From the NCBI RefSeq assembly GCF_014212015.1, contig NZ_JACJVN010000050.1, positions 1 through 36,837 on the forward strand: a stretch of DNA of 36,837 bases, in the 5' to 3' direction. The notes under the pieces were generated by a model, which was not told the DNA's origin, did no database searches, and saw only the letters and a program-made list of their open reading frames with translations. Made by a program: the position numbers and the translations under genes. Within the stretch, counting starts at the first letter, position 1; every line of letters starts with the position of its first letter. Of the stretch, positions 1 to 7,957 are shown in pieces. This stretch comes from Cohnella lubricantis (GTDB lineage Bacteria > Bacillota > Bacilli > Paenibacillales > Paenibacillaceae).

Positions 1-573
1 CCGGTGCACCGGCTGGATGAGGATACGTCGGGGCTCGTTATTGTCGCGAAGCACCCTTACGCCCATCAGCAGCTGTCGGTTCAGATGATGGAAGGCGCCG
101 TGGAGAAAAAGTACCGCGCCTACGTCTACGGCCGGCCGCCTGCGGACGAAGGCGAAGTGAACGCGCCGATCGGGCGCATCCCGGAGGATCCCCACCGGCG
201 GGCGGTGCGCGAAGACGGCGCGCCGTCGCTCACCTTCTATCAGGTGGCAGCGGCTTACCCTTGCGGCGCGAGCGCGCTGGACATCCGCCTTGGCACGGGA
301 CGCACGCATCAGATTCGCGTCCATCTGGGGTCCGTCGGCTGTCCGCTGATCGGCGACGCCTATTACGCTGATCCCGCTTGGGAGCATACAGAGCTGGCGC
401 GCCGCCTGAACGCTGTCATCGGCAGGCAAGCGCTGCATGCGTCGCTGCTGGCATTCCGCCACCCGGTCACAGGCGAGCCGATGGCGCTTCAAGCTTCGCT
501 GCCTGCCGACCTGCGCGCGCTCGAGGACGAGCTGTCCGCGCTGCCGGCACATCTAGAATCGACAACCACTTGA
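1..573 (+). CDS. RluA-family rRNA/tRNA pseudouridine synthase, 3' part only
   Basis: The frame is open from the first base, so the N-terminus lies outside the window; 190 residues remain. It starts almost at the catalytic motif HRLDEDTSG, whose Asp is the nucleophile that isomerises uridine to pseudouridine in RluA/RluC/RluD enzymes. Further family signatures follow: the RTHQIRVHL motif near residue 102 and PLIGDAYY just after it. The missing part would hold the start of the catalytic domain and any S4 domain, so the target (23S rRNA or tRNA) cannot be told. The stop lies 16 bases before the next gene, whose ribosome site sits in that gap, so co-transcription is likely. Confidence 0.93.
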   Translation, partial: PVHRLDEDTSGLVIVAKHPYAHQQLSVQMMEGAVEKKYRAYVYGRPPADEGEVNAPIGRIPEDPHRRAVREDGAPSLTFYQVAAAYPCGASALDIRLGTGRTHQIRVHLGSVGCPLIGDAYYADPAWEHTELARRLNAVIGRQALHASLLAFRHPVTGEPMALQASLPADLRALEDELSALPAHLESTTT

Positions 574-589
574 GGAGGAGCTAGACAAC

Positions 590-955
590 ATGAGCCAGCC
601 GCTAATCGTCTATCAATACCCGCCATGCAGTACGTGCCGCGAGGCCGTCAAATGGCTGAAGGAGCAAGGGCACGAGCTGGAGCTTCGCCATATCGTCGAG
701 ACGCCGCCGTCGCCCGCAGAGCTCTCGGAATATATCTCCTTAAGCGGCTTGCCGATCGCCAAGTGGTTCAACGTCTCCGGCGATGCGTACCGCTCGCAGG
801 GCTTGAAGGATAAATTGCCCGGCATGACCGACGAGCAGAAGATCCAAGTGCTCGCCTCGAACGGCATGCTGATCAAGCGCCCCGTCATCACGGACGGCAA
901 GAGGGCGACTGTAGGCTTCCGCGACGACGCGAAGGAAGCTTGGCAGGCGCGCTAA
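590..955 (+). CDS. ArsC/Spx-superfamily protein with CxxC (YusI/YffB-like)
   Basis: A 121-residue thioredoxin-fold protein. CSTC at residues 13-16 sits at the end of the first strand as in Spx, MgsR and YusI-type proteins, rather than the single Cys of a plasmid arsenate reductase. The LPIAKWFNVSG and GMLIKRPVITDGKR motifs are typical of the arsenate-reductase-like family, the latter matching the cis-Pro region. The ATG follows a GAGGAGG site with rather long spacing. Role is uncertain: a redox or glutathione-independent reductase, or an RNA-polymerase-binding regulator. No arsenic-resistance gene lies near it, which argues against a dedicated detoxification role. Length is normal for the family. 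Confidence 0.88.
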   Translation: MSQPLIVYQYPPCSTCREAVKWLKEQGHELELRHIVETPPSPAELSEYISLSGLPIAKWFNVSGDAYRSQGLKDKLPGMTDEQKIQVLASNGMLIKRPVITDGKRATVGFRDDAKEAWQAR

Positions 956-1016
956 CGATCGGCCATCATGCGAAGCGCCGCCCTAGCCGGCGCGAACAGA
1001 AGGGACGTGCGAACCA

Positions 1017-2093
1017 TTGTCTCTGGACATGGGCTCCCCGGAACGGGAAGCGAAGAGCACCAATCGCAAGAAAGGCTCATGGGCATGGACAGCGGGGCTC
1101 ATCCTCCTGTTGTCCAAAGCCAAATCTCTGATCGGCCTGCTGAAGTTACAAACGCTGCTCACGGCACTGATTAGCGTCGCATTCTACGCGACGGTCTATC
1201 CTTGGACGTTCGCGATCGGATTGGTCGCCTTGCTCTTCCTTCACGAGATGGGCCATGTCTGGGCCGCGAAGCGGCGCGGCTTGCCGGTGTCGGCGCCGCT
1301 CTTCATTCCCTTCTTCGGGGCGCTCATCATGATGAAGCGCAATCCGAAGGACGCCGAGACGGAAGCCGCAATCGCGTTAGGCGGACCTATGCTCGGCTCG
1401 TTGGCGGCGCTGGTCTGCTTCGGGCTGTGGGAGTGGACAGGCTACGAAGCGTGGGTCGCGCTCGCTTATATCGGATTTCTGATTAACTTATTTAATTTGC
1501 TCCCGATGCACCCGCTTGACGGGGGCCGCATCGCCGCCGCTGTCAGCCGCTGGCTCTGGGTCGTCGGCGTTGTCGCGTTTCCGATTATCATCTGGTACAC
1601 GGGCAGCTTCATCTACGTCATCATTTGGATCTGGCTGATGTGGCATATGTATAAACGCTTCTTCGGCGAACGCAATCGCAAGGACTATAACTGGACGGAA
1701 GGCGTGTATCAGACTGCAGCCGATCCGTTGCTTCCATCCTGGTACTACACAGGTCAAGTGCGCCGCGGCAGCCTGCCGATCTCGGCCTATTGCCGAATGG
1801 ACGGCCAGCATGTCGCCACCTTCTACTGGGAGCAGCTAAATTATCGCGGGGAGATGGAGATCAATCAGCCTTGCATCGTTCATAACGCCACGGTTGTACA
1901 AGTGTCCGAGCCCGACGAAGCGAACCAAATCACCTTTACAGTTCGGCTATATTACGAGCTATACGAGCCGTCCAACTACTACGAGGTATCCGCGCTGACG
2001 CGGATCAAATACGGCGTCATGTACGGCGGGCTCGCCGCTGCGCTGTTCGCAATGATGGCGTATATTCATCAGATCGGCGCGTTGGAGCGTTAA
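1017..2093 (+). CDS. Site-2-protease-like (M50) membrane metalloprotease
   Basis: A 358-residue membrane protein. It carries the zinc-binding motif HEMGH at residues 76-80 inside a membrane segment (about 64-84) and the second M50 motif NLLPMHPLDGG, whose Asp168 is the third zinc ligand. Further hydrophobic segments lie at about 45-62, 118-136, 145-162 and 180-210. A soluble part of about 120 residues follows, and a last hydrophobic helix lies near 338-352. M50 enzymes cut substrates within the membrane, often anti-sigma factors, but the target here is unknown. The TTG start at 1017 is chosen because AGAAGGGA lies about 11 bases upstream; an in-frame ATG at 1029 is the alternative. There is no PDZ domain. 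Confidence 0.88.
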   Translation: MSLDMGSPEREAKSTNRKKGSWAWTAGLILLLSKAKSLIGLLKLQTLLTALISVAFYATVYPWTFAIGLVALLFLHEMGHVWAAKRRGLPVSAPLFIPFFGALIMMKRNPKDAETEAAIALGGPMLGSLAALVCFGLWEWTGYEAWVALAYIGFLINLFNLLPMHPLDGGRIAAAVSRWLWVVGVVAFPIIIWYTGSFIYVIIWIWLMWHMYKRFFGERNRKDYNWTEGVYQTAADPLLPSWYYTGQVRRGSLPISAYCRMDGQHVATFYWEQLNYRGEMEINQPCIVHNATVVQVSEPDEANQITFTVRLYYELYEPSNYYEVSALTRIKYGVMYGGLAAALFAMMAYIHQIGALER

Positions 2094-2148
2094 GCCGCGT
2101 TGCCGGCGCTCGGCAATCTGGAACCGACAGACGGAAGGAAGAGGCATC

Positions 2149-3333
2149 ATGAATAAGTGGAGATCGCAGCGGCTGGACCGCATGGGCTCATCTATCTTCT
2201 CCGAAGTATCCGCTTGGAAAAATGAAGCTCGCGCTCGAGGCGTAGACGTCATCCCGCTGGACATCGGAACGCCGGCCAGCCCGCCTTCCGAGGAGATTAG
2301 ATCCGCGTTGGCGAAGGCAGCCATGTCGCCGGACAACTATTCGTATCCAGGGACGCTAGGCACGCAGCGCTTCCGCGAGAGTGCAGCCCGCTGGTTTGAA
2401 CACCGCTTCGGCGTTAAGCTCGATCCGAATCGCGAGGTACTGTCGCTCATGGGCACGCAGGACGGCCTGTCGCATCTAGCGATGGCGATCACCGACCCAG
2501 GCGACTTCGCGCTGCTGCCGGATCCGGGCTACCCGGTGTACCAGGCGGGGCTCGGGGCTGCCGGCGTGGAGACCGTTATGCTGCCGCTGCTGGAGGAGAA
2601 CGGCTACTTGCCCGACTTCGACGCGGTGCCGGAGGAAGCGTGGGGCCGAATCAAGTTCATGCTGCTCAACTACCCGAGCAATCCGCTATCCGCGGTGGCC
2701 GACTTGTCCCTATTCGAGAAGCTGGTGGACATCGCGCGCCGCCGCGGCGTGCTGCTCGTGCACGACAACGCCTACAGTGAATTGGCGTATGGCGGCTTCC
2801 GGCCGCCGAGCGTGCTGGAGGTGCCCGGCGCGAAGGACGTCGCGATCGAGTTCCACTCGCTGTCGAAGTCGTTCCATATGGCCGGCGCCCGCATCGGCTT
2901 CGCCGTCGGCAACCCGGAGGTGCTGAAGACGCTGCTGCAGTTCAAGCAGAACATCGACTTCGGCGTCTTCCATGCTGTGCAGGAAGCGGCGGCTGTCGCG
3001 CTGGAGCGGGACATGGCCGGTCCACAGCAGGCATCCGAGCTGTACGAGCCCCGGCGCGATCTGTTCATACGGGCGCTGCGCGAAGAAGGCTGGGACGTGC
3101 CGATGCCGCGCGCCACGATGTTCGCGTGGTGCCCGGTCCCGGCAGGCTGGAGCTCGCGCGGCTTCGCGCAGCGGCTGATCGAAGCCGAGGGCGTGGCCGT
3201 CGTGCCGGGCAACGCCTTCGGCGAACGGGGCGAGGGATACGTGCGGCTCGCCTTCATCGATTCGGAGGAGCGCCTGCTAGAAGCGGCTCGCCGGATCGGG
3301 CGGTTTCTGCGTTCGGGCGCTTTGCCGTCCTAG
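2149..3333 (+). CDS. Class I/II PLP-dependent aminotransferase (LL-DAP aminotransferase-like)
   Basis: 394 residues, fold type I aminotransferase. Visible PLP residues are Asn174 in LLNYPSNP, Asp206 and Tyr209 in HDNAYSEL, and the Schiff-base lysine Lys240 in SLSKSFHMAG. Arg388-type substrate-binding sequence appears near the C-terminus (GYVRLAF). The overall motif set resembles the DapL/PatA/MtnE-like group, whose members act in lysine, methionine-salvage or aromatic amino-acid metabolism; the exact substrate cannot be read from sequence. The ATG is preceded by GGAAGGAAGAGG. It stands 55 bases after the protease gene and 55 before the exonuclease gene, with no clear terminator on either side. 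Confidence 0.9.
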   Translation: MNKWRSQRLDRMGSSIFSEVSAWKNEARARGVDVIPLDIGTPASPPSEEIRSALAKAAMSPDNYSYPGTLGTQRFRESAARWFEHRFGVKLDPNREVLSLMGTQDGLSHLAMAITDPGDFALLPDPGYPVYQAGLGAAGVETVMLPLLEENGYLPDFDAVPEEAWGRIKFMLLNYPSNPLSAVADLSLFEKLVDIARRRGVLLVHDNAYSELAYGGFRPPSVLEVPGAKDVAIEFHSLSKSFHMAGARIGFAVGNPEVLKTLLQFKQNIDFGVFHAVQEAAAVALERDMAGPQQASELYEPRRDLFIRALREEGWDVPMPRATMFAWCPVPAGWSSRGFAQRLIEAEGVAVVPGNAFGERGEGYVRLAFIDSEERLLEAARRIGRFLRSGALPS

Positions 3334-3388
3334 AACAAGGACTAACTTTTCACCCTATATAAATCATAGGTTCAAAGGAGGAATTCGA

Positions 3389-4258
3389 TTGCAAGCGACG
3401 GATCAACAACCGAAGATTCTGATCGTCGACGGGATGGCGCTGCTGTTCCGGGCGTACTTCGCTCAAGCTTATCCGCGAAGACTGGCGGACGGGACGCCGA
3501 CGAATGCGATCTTCGGCTTCCTGCAATATTTGTTCGACGCGATGACCGAATTCAAGCCGTCGCATGTGCTGTGCTGTTGGGATATGGGCAGCAAGACGTT
3601 CCGTTCCGAATTGTACGACGGCTACAAAGCCAATCGCCCGGACGCGCCGGACGATCTGGTTCCGCAATTCAGCCTCGTGAAGGATATCGTCGCCGCGCTT
3701 GGCATCCCGAACGTGGGCATGCCCGGCTACGAGGCGGACGATTGCATCGGCACGCTGTCGACCCGTCTGAGCTCGCAAGGGCACGTGTACGTGCTGTCGG
3801 GCGACCACGACCTGCTGCAGCTCGTATCGGAGCGGATTCATGTCGTCATCATGAAGAAGGGACGTTCCAACTACTGCGTGTACGACTTGGATTATCTCAA
3901 GGAGGACAAAGGGCTGCTGCCGTTCCAGATCGTCGAGCTTAAGGGCCTGACTGGGGACACGAGCGACAATTACCCTGGCGTCAAAGGGATCGGCGAGAAG
4001 ACGGCACTTAAGCTGCTGCTGGAATACGAGAACATCGACGGCATTCTCGCCAATTTGGAAGGGCTGTCGGCAAGCGTGCGCAAGAAGATTGAGAGCGATC
4101 TGGAGATGCTTCATCTGTCGCGCGATCTGGCCCGCATCCGGTTGGATGCGCCGGTCGATTGCGAGCTAACGGAATGCTTGTGGACCGCGCCGCCGGACAC
4201 GGCATATGAGGTGTTCGAGAAGTATCGGCTGACGCCGCTGCTCAAGCTGATCGGTTAA
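3389..4258 (+). CDS. Stand-alone 5'-3' exonuclease (PolA N-terminal-domain family, YpcP-like)
   Basis: 289 residues, the size of the free 5' nuclease found beside full-length DNA polymerase I in Firmicutes. The acidic metal-binding cluster is in place: LIVDGMALLFR (Asp13), GYEADDCIGTL, SGDHDLLQLV and TGDTSDNYPGVKGIG. The helix-hairpin-helix (GVKGIGEKTALKLL) follows at about residues 193-212. It should remove RNA primers and flaps during lagging-strand synthesis and repair. The TTG at 3389 is supported by AAAGGAGG at 3374-3381 with 7 bases between. No polymerase domain follows. A stem-loop lies directly after the stop. Confidence 0.92.
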   Translation: MQATDQQPKILIVDGMALLFRAYFAQAYPRRLADGTPTNAIFGFLQYLFDAMTEFKPSHVLCCWDMGSKTFRSELYDGYKANRPDAPDDLVPQFSLVKDIVAALGIPNVGMPGYEADDCIGTLSTRLSSQGHVYVLSGDHDLLQLVSERIHVVIMKKGRSNYCVYDLDYLKEDKGLLPFQIVELKGLTGDTSDNYPGVKGIGEKTALKLLLEYENIDGILANLEGLSASVRKKIESDLEMLHLSRDLARIRLDAPVDCELTECLWTAPPDTAYEVFEKYRLTPLLKLIG

Positions 4259-4264
4259 GCTGCC

Positions 4265-4286
4265 CGCCAGAATAAAACCTCTGGCG
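4265..4286 (+). terminator. Stem-loop after the exonuclease gene
   Basis: Perfect 7-bp stem, CGCCAGA at 4265-4271 and TCTGGCG at 4280-4286, with an 8-base loop, 6 bases after the stop codon. No real T tract follows, so it may be a weak terminator or a 3'-end processing structure. Confidence 0.5.
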
Positions 4287-4313
4287 TTGGAGCAATTTAG
4301 GGGGACATCCTAA

Positions 4314-4547
4314 GTGAAGAGGTGTCCAACATTGACGAATGACCATCAACAGAAGACTGGCGAGCCTGAAGGCGCGCTGCATAACAACCAATTCTTGGAC
4401 CCTCCGAATAAGCTTCATAATCGTACTGATGAGGCGAAACAAACGGGTAAAGTTGTCGCGGAGATGCCTGGCGACGACGAGATGAGGAGCCGGCTCGAGC
4501 AACAGAAGAAGAATGACGGTTATCCCGGTTCCTGCGGAATTGGATAA
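4314..4547 (+). CDS. Small hydrophilic protein of unknown function
   Basis: 77 residues, not recognised. GTG at 4314 is the chosen start because AGGGGGA at 4299-4305 gives normal spacing; a TTG at 4332, preceded by GAAGAGGTG, is the alternative and would give a 71-residue protein. The protein is rich in Asn, Gln, Glu, Asp and Lys and has no hydrophobic segment, so it is probably soluble and possibly disordered. It ends in the Gly-rich stretch YPGSCGIG with a single second Cys. It lies between two stem-loops and converges with a minus-strand small gene. It could also be spurious; the good ribosome site favours a real gene. Confidence 0.5.
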   Translation: MKRCPTLTNDHQQKTGEPEGALHNNQFLDPPNKLHNRTDEAKQTGKVVAEMPGDDEMRSRLEQQKKNDGYPGSCGIG

Positions 4548-4555
4548 ACGGGAAG

Positions 4556-4615
4556 CCGAAGACCCGTGTCTGCTCTCGGACGAACCATTCGTTCGGGGCG
4601 GCGCGGGTCTTCTAG
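4556..4615. terminator. Large stem-loop between convergent small genes
   Basis: GAAGACCCG near 4557 pairs with CGGGTCTTC near 4606-4614, with a nested CGAAC/GTTCG hairpin inside. There is no long T tract on either strand, but the position between convergent genes fits a bidirectional terminator. Confidence 0.5.
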
Positions 4616-4632
4616 TTGCATAGCTTATGCAG

Positions 4633-4917
4633 CTAGCCGGAGTCGTTCGTCGAGTCGTCGTTCGCTTCGTCATGAAGCTCGTGATCGTCCGGATATTCGC
4701 GTTCGAAGCCGGCATGAAGCTCGCGGTTCTCATACGAATAAGGGCTGGCTGACCGTTGCTCCGGCCTCCACGGCGTGCTCTTGCCGAGCGATGACGCGAG
4801 GATGTCCGAGCCGTAAGGCCCCTCCGGGAACTCTTCGGCAGCCAAGTCGTTGCGGCGCGATTCAACCGTTGCCAAATCCGCCTTAGGCGGCTTGTATTCT
4901 TCTTCGAACGATGGCAT
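4633..4917 (-). CDS. Small acidic protein of unknown function
   Basis: 94 residues on the minus strand, not recognised as a named family. The ATG is preceded on that strand by AGGAGG with about 10 bases spacing, which supports translation. Composition is strongly acidic (many Glu and Asp, especially the last 20 residues with DDHELHDEANDD) with several Pro, Tyr and Arg, and no membrane segment, signal peptide or Cys. It looks partly disordered. The neighbouring minus-strand gene is the DUF3055 gene 85 bases upstream, so the two may share a transcript. A longer overlapping open frame in another phase (4242-4973) lacks a ribosome site and is not preferred. Confidence 0.62.
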   Translation of the reverse strand: MPSFEEEYKPPKADLATVESRRNDLAAEEFPEGPYGSDILASSLGKSTPWRPEQRSASPYSYENRELHAGFEREYPDDHELHDEANDDSTNDSG

Positions 4918-5002
4918 TCGGCGCTTAACCTCCTAGGCTGGTATTCCGTTAGAATAGTCCATCCTTGTGACAATTATGCAATGCTCTTGCCTCCAAGCGC
5001 GC

Positions 5003-5299
5003 CTAGTCCGCGAAGTACGCCTCGCCGAGCACCATTGTGAGGAAGGCGGACAGCTCCGCCGCTTCCTCTTCGCCGATGCGGAAGACGGCTTCGATCACGC
5101 CTTCTTCCTCCAGGTCGTCTGCGGCGAGTACGCCGCTCCGTCCGGACTGAAGGTCAATGACGAGCTTCTTGCCATAGAACCGATTGGTTGTCAGGATGGC
5201 TAGATCGAATCGCCGAAGCCCTGGCGACACGAAGGTGACGAACCGGGTTGACGTCGCTTCCGTGCTGTCAGAGAGAAAGTCGTAATCCTTGAGCTGCAT
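5003..5299 (-). CDS. DUF3055-family protein
   Basis: 98 residues, minus strand. The pattern TRFVTFVSPGLRRFDLAIL, then NRFYGKKLVIDLQSGR, then an acidic C-terminal helix with EEEAAELSAFLTMVL matches what I remember of the Bacillales DUF3055 family, a short soluble protein of unknown function. The match is from memory, not a search. The ATG has AAGGAGA about 8 bases upstream on its strand. It is transcribed away from the HRDC gene; the two share a 275-base divergent region (5300-5574). No catalytic motif is visible. Confidence 0.75.
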   Translation of the reverse strand: MQLKDYDFLSDSTEATSTRFVTFVSPGLRRFDLAILTTNRFYGKKLVIDLQSGRSGVLAADDLEEEGVIEAVFRIGEEEAAELSAFLTMVLGEAYFAD

Positions 5300-5404
5300 G
5301 GCGTGATTCTCCTTCCCGAATTAAGGAAAATATACTCGATAAGGCTTTCTGTTAGGCATAGATTAACAGTAACATATGGCGAAGAAGCGAAGCAAAAGAC
5401 GCGC

Positions 5405-5433
5405 TTGTCAAATTGAACCATATTTGCTAAACT
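5405..5433 (+). promoter_or_regulatory. Candidate sigma-A promoter ahead of a leader terminator
   Basis: TTGTCA at 5405-5410 and TAAACT at 5428-5433 are 17 bases apart. A start near 5440 would lie only 25 bases before the strong hairpin at 5465-5512. Read by eye; no other good pair was seen between that hairpin and the gene at 5575. Confidence 0.45.
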
Positions 5434-5464
5434 AATTTTACAATGTTCGGGTTGCAGTGAAGAG

Positions 5465-5512
5465 GAAGCACCTCTATCCGTTAGGCGGAAGAGGTGCTTC
5501 TTTATTGTTTTT
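5465..5512 (+). terminator. Strong intrinsic terminator in the leader of the HRDC gene
   Basis: An 11-bp stem (GAAGCACCTCT at 5465-5475 with AGAGGTGCTTC at 5490-5500) is extended by TCCG/CGGA with one bulged A. TTTATTGTTTTT follows. No gene lies upstream on the plus strand, so it would end only a short RNA from the promoter at 5405 or act as an attenuator for the gene at 5575. Confidence 0.82.
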
Positions 5513-5574
5513 GCGCCGACGGATTCGCGCCGGAACGACTATTAAGCCCGCATGGGCAATAAGGAGGCAAGGCG

Positions 5575-6576
5575 ATGGAGATCGTGTTTCTGAATCGGTT
5601 CGAACGCACGGAGGGAACGGCAGACGCCGAGAGAGGACAGGTATACATCGGGGAGAACCAGGGAATCTGGTCCGCCGGCTGGCATTCGTTCGGCGATCAA
5701 GGAGAGATGTCGCAGGACAATTGGTATGAAGGGACGAGCTGGGAGGAGCTGCTCGCGGCGTTCCGCTTCGGGGTCGCCCGCAAGATGAGGGAGGGCTATC
5801 GTCCCTTGATAGACGGCATGCTCGAAGATGCCCCATTCTGGGAACGCCGGCCCCCGCTGCCGGCATTGCTGCAATGCTACGCCGATCAATTCGACATGAA
5901 GGAAGAGCTGGAGCCGCTGCGCATTTGGCGCCGAACGAAGGCAGCCGAGGATCGTCGCGCCGCCTACATGATCGCGACGAATCGCGAATTGCAGCTGCTG
6001 GCGGTATTCGTGCCGCGGACGATTGAGGAGCTGAAGCAGATTCCCGGCTTCGGCAAGGCGAAGATCGAGAAGTACGGAGAAGAGTTGATCGGCCTGATTC
6101 GCGAGATGCCGCGCGATCACGTCTTCCCGCTTGACTGGGTGGCGTCCGCCGTATCCGACGAGACGCTCGCGGATTGGACGTTCCGGCAGAAGGAAGAGAA
6201 GTATGGCAAGAGCCTTACGGTCGTCCAAGAGAGGAAGAAGCTGCTGACAGCGATCCGCCAAGGCTTATCGGTGAGTCAGCTGGAGAAGGAACTGGGCGTA
6301 GACCGGCGGATGCTCGTGGAGCGAATCGATCGGCTCGACGAGGAGGGTTACGACGTGCTGCCGCTCGTGGAGCAAGAGCTGTCCGCCATGGACGGAGAGG
6401 AGCTTAGCCGCGCGGAGGCGGCGCTGGCTGAGCTTGGCGACCGGTACTTGAAGCCGGTCTATCAACGGCTGTATGCCGAAGCGGAGAACGGCGGAGGACA
6501 AGAGACCGCGCTTCGTTACGAGAAGCTGCGAATGGTCCGCATCCGCTTCCGCAGAACCCGTGAGTCTGCGGTGTGA
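5575..6576 (+). CDS. HRDC-domain protein with C-terminal winged-helix-like region
   Basis: 333 residues. The middle part, about residues 120-185, reads as an HRDC domain: RRAAYMIATNRELQLLA, then TIEELKQIPGFGKAKIEKYG. HRDC domains occur at the ends of RecQ helicases and RNase D and bind nucleic acid. A helix-turn-helix pattern follows at about 225-265 (GLSVSQLEKELGVDRRMLVERI), like the RQC/HTH_40 tail of RecQ-type proteins. No helicase or nuclease motifs are present. The first 110 residues are unrecognised, with many Trp and Glu. The ATG follows AAGGAGG. It stands alone with its own leader and a terminator-like hairpin after it. The job is probably nucleic-acid binding, otherwise unknown. Confidence 0.82.
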   Translation: MEIVFLNRFERTEGTADAERGQVYIGENQGIWSAGWHSFGDQGEMSQDNWYEGTSWEELLAAFRFGVARKMREGYRPLIDGMLEDAPFWERRPPLPALLQCYADQFDMKEELEPLRIWRRTKAAEDRRAAYMIATNRELQLLAVFVPRTIEELKQIPGFGKAKIEKYGEELIGLIREMPRDHVFPLDWVASAVSDETLADWTFRQKEEKYGKSLTVVQERKKLLTAIRQGLSVSQLEKELGVDRRMLVERIDRLDEEGYDVLPLVEQELSAMDGEELSRAEAALAELGDRYLKPVYQRLYAEAENGGGQETALRYEKLRMVRIRFRRTRESAV

Positions 6577-6615
6577 CCGATTGGATCCGCTCGAACCCAG
6601 ACCGCTAACGAAGAA

Positions 6616-6651
6616 GGCACTCCGTTTTCGCCGCACGCGAACCGGAGTGCC
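6616..6651. terminator. Bidirectional terminator-like hairpin
   Basis: GGCACTCCG (6616-6624) pairs with CGGAGTGCC (6643-6651), and TTCGC (6627-6631) with GCGAA (6637-6641) inside. It lies between the converging HRDC and corA genes. T tracts are weak on both sides. Confidence 0.65.
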
Positions 6652-6679
6652 TGTCATAACGGATAAGGCTGGCCGCTGC

Positions 6680-7615
6680 TCATAGCCAATCCTTCTTGCG
6701 GAAGAGATAGAACATGCCGAACCCGAGGAATGCCATAATGAACAGCAGAACAATGGAACCGTAGCGGTCGTGCATGCCCGGAATATAATCGAAGTTCATT
6801 CCATACACGCCGGTTAGGAACGTCAGCGGCATGAAGATCGTCGTAAGCGCGGTGAATACGCGCATGATCTCGTTGGCGCGGTTGGCGACGCTGGACTGAT
6901 AAGCTTCTCGCAAGTTGCCCATCAGATCCCGATACGTCTCGAACGTCTCGGATATTTTGACGGCGTTCTCGTGAATGTCCCCGAAATATTTCTGCAGTTG
7001 AATGTCGAAGAGCCGAAGCTCCTTCTTGTTTAGCGCTCCGATGACGTCGCGCTGCGGACCGAGGCCTTTCTTAAGCCAGAGGATCTCGCTTCGCAGTCCA
7101 ATGATCTCCGTCAAATGAGACTTCTTCGTGTTCATTAGGATGTCTTCCTCAAGCTGCTCGATCCTGGCTTCGATCCGGTCGCCGACGAGGAAGTAATTAT
7201 CGACGACAAGGTCGACGAGGTGATACAGCATCCGATCGGCCGCGTTCACTTCTTCCTTCCACAGAATCGGCTTGATGGCGCGAAGCTCGCTGATCTTCTG
7301 CTTCGTGACGGTAATGATATAATGGCGCCCGAGGAACATGTTAAGCGACCTCAGGAAGATCTCTTCATCGTCGAAACGGATGCTGTTGACCACGATAAAA
7401 TAATGACTCTCGTATACTTCCAGCTTCGGACGCTGCTCATCCTCCGACAGGCAGTCCTCTACAGCCAGATCATGAATGCCGAACAAGGGCTGAAGGCCAA
7501 GCAGGTCTTCATTGTCGGCATCGATCCAGTAGAAGCCGTCTTCGGGCGGAAGCAACGTCTGGGTAATGTCCTCAATCGGCGTGAATACGCCGTTCTTAAC
7601 TAGCCGAATTTTCAT
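6680..7615 (-). CDS. corA: CorA-family Mg2+/Co2+ channel
   Basis: 311 residues on the minus strand. The signature YGMNF is present, with GMN at residues 272-274, between two C-terminal membrane helices (about 250-271 and 285-306), followed by the basic tail RKKDWL. The large soluble N-terminal part with long helices (EARIEQLEEDILM, KISETFETYRDLM) matches the funnel of CorA pentamers. It should let Mg2+ enter the cytoplasm. The ATG at 7615 is chosen because AGGGAG lies 8 bases upstream; an ATG at 7636 has no ribosome site. It is monocistronic. The 342 bases between it and the SAM aptamer show no recognised Mg2+ riboswitch. Confidence 0.93.
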   Translation of the reverse strand: MKIRLVKNGVFTPIEDITQTLLPPEDGFYWIDADNEDLLGLQPLFGIHDLAVEDCLSEDEQRPKLEVYESHYFIVVNSIRFDDEEIFLRSLNMFLGRHYIITVTKQKISELRAIKPILWKEEVNAADRMLYHLVDLVVDNYFLVGDRIEARIEQLEEDILMNTKKSHLTEIIGLRSEILWLKKGLGPQRDVIGALNKKELRLFDIQLQKYFGDIHENAVKISETFETYRDLMGNLREAYQSSVANRANEIMRVFTALTTIFMPLTFLTGVYGMNFDYIPGMHDRYGSIVLLFIMAFLGFGMFYLFRKKDWL

Positions 7616-7887
7616 CGGAATCCGCTCCCTGTGCATGATGATTCATGCAGGGCGTCATTCCGCAACGCATGGAAAGGTTCAATAGGCGGAGCCGATCCGC
7701 GAATCGCCTTCTGCGGCGCAATAGCGTCCTGCTTCATAATAATTAAACGTGCGACTCGGCCCAGGATGATCTCCTTCCATGACCGGCTCCCCCCTTTCGG
7801 CATCGCTTTTAAATCGTGCGCAATTCGTGATAAGTATAATCCTCCCTCAGGCCCCTTTCAAGAATATTTTCAGGACTGGCGCTCGTC
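7616..7887. other. Gene-poor stretch upstream of corA
   Basis: No gene is supported here. Short open frames on both strands lack ribosome sites or overlap the SAM leader. On the minus strand it would be the corA leader; a small GGCG...CGCC stem is possible near 7687-7710, but I see no M-box or other known aptamer. A ribosome-like AGGGAG for corA lies at its edge. Confidence 0.4.
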
Positions 7888-7916
7888 TTGACGCTTGCCG
7901 GGTTTTCGAGTAAATT
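7888..7916 (+). promoter_or_regulatory. Sigma-A promoter of the met operon
   Basis: TTGACG at 7888-7893 and TAAATT at 7911-7916 are 17 bases apart. The predicted start near 7923 is 35 bases before the SAM aptamer. Confidence 0.65.
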
Positions 7917-7957
7917 AAGATTAGTTTGGAACATGACAACCGAATAAGATTTAGCCA

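Noticed and set aside
4242..4973. A 243-codon minus-strand frame over the small genes
   Set aside because: Arg/Ser/Thr-rich, no ribosome site; the shorter minus frame at 4633-4917 has AGGAGG and a plausible acidic protein.
7616..7803. 63-codon minus-strand frame upstream of corA as a leader peptide
   Set aside because: No ribosome site at its start and no regulatory motif; it merges into the corA ribosome site region by chance of an open frame.
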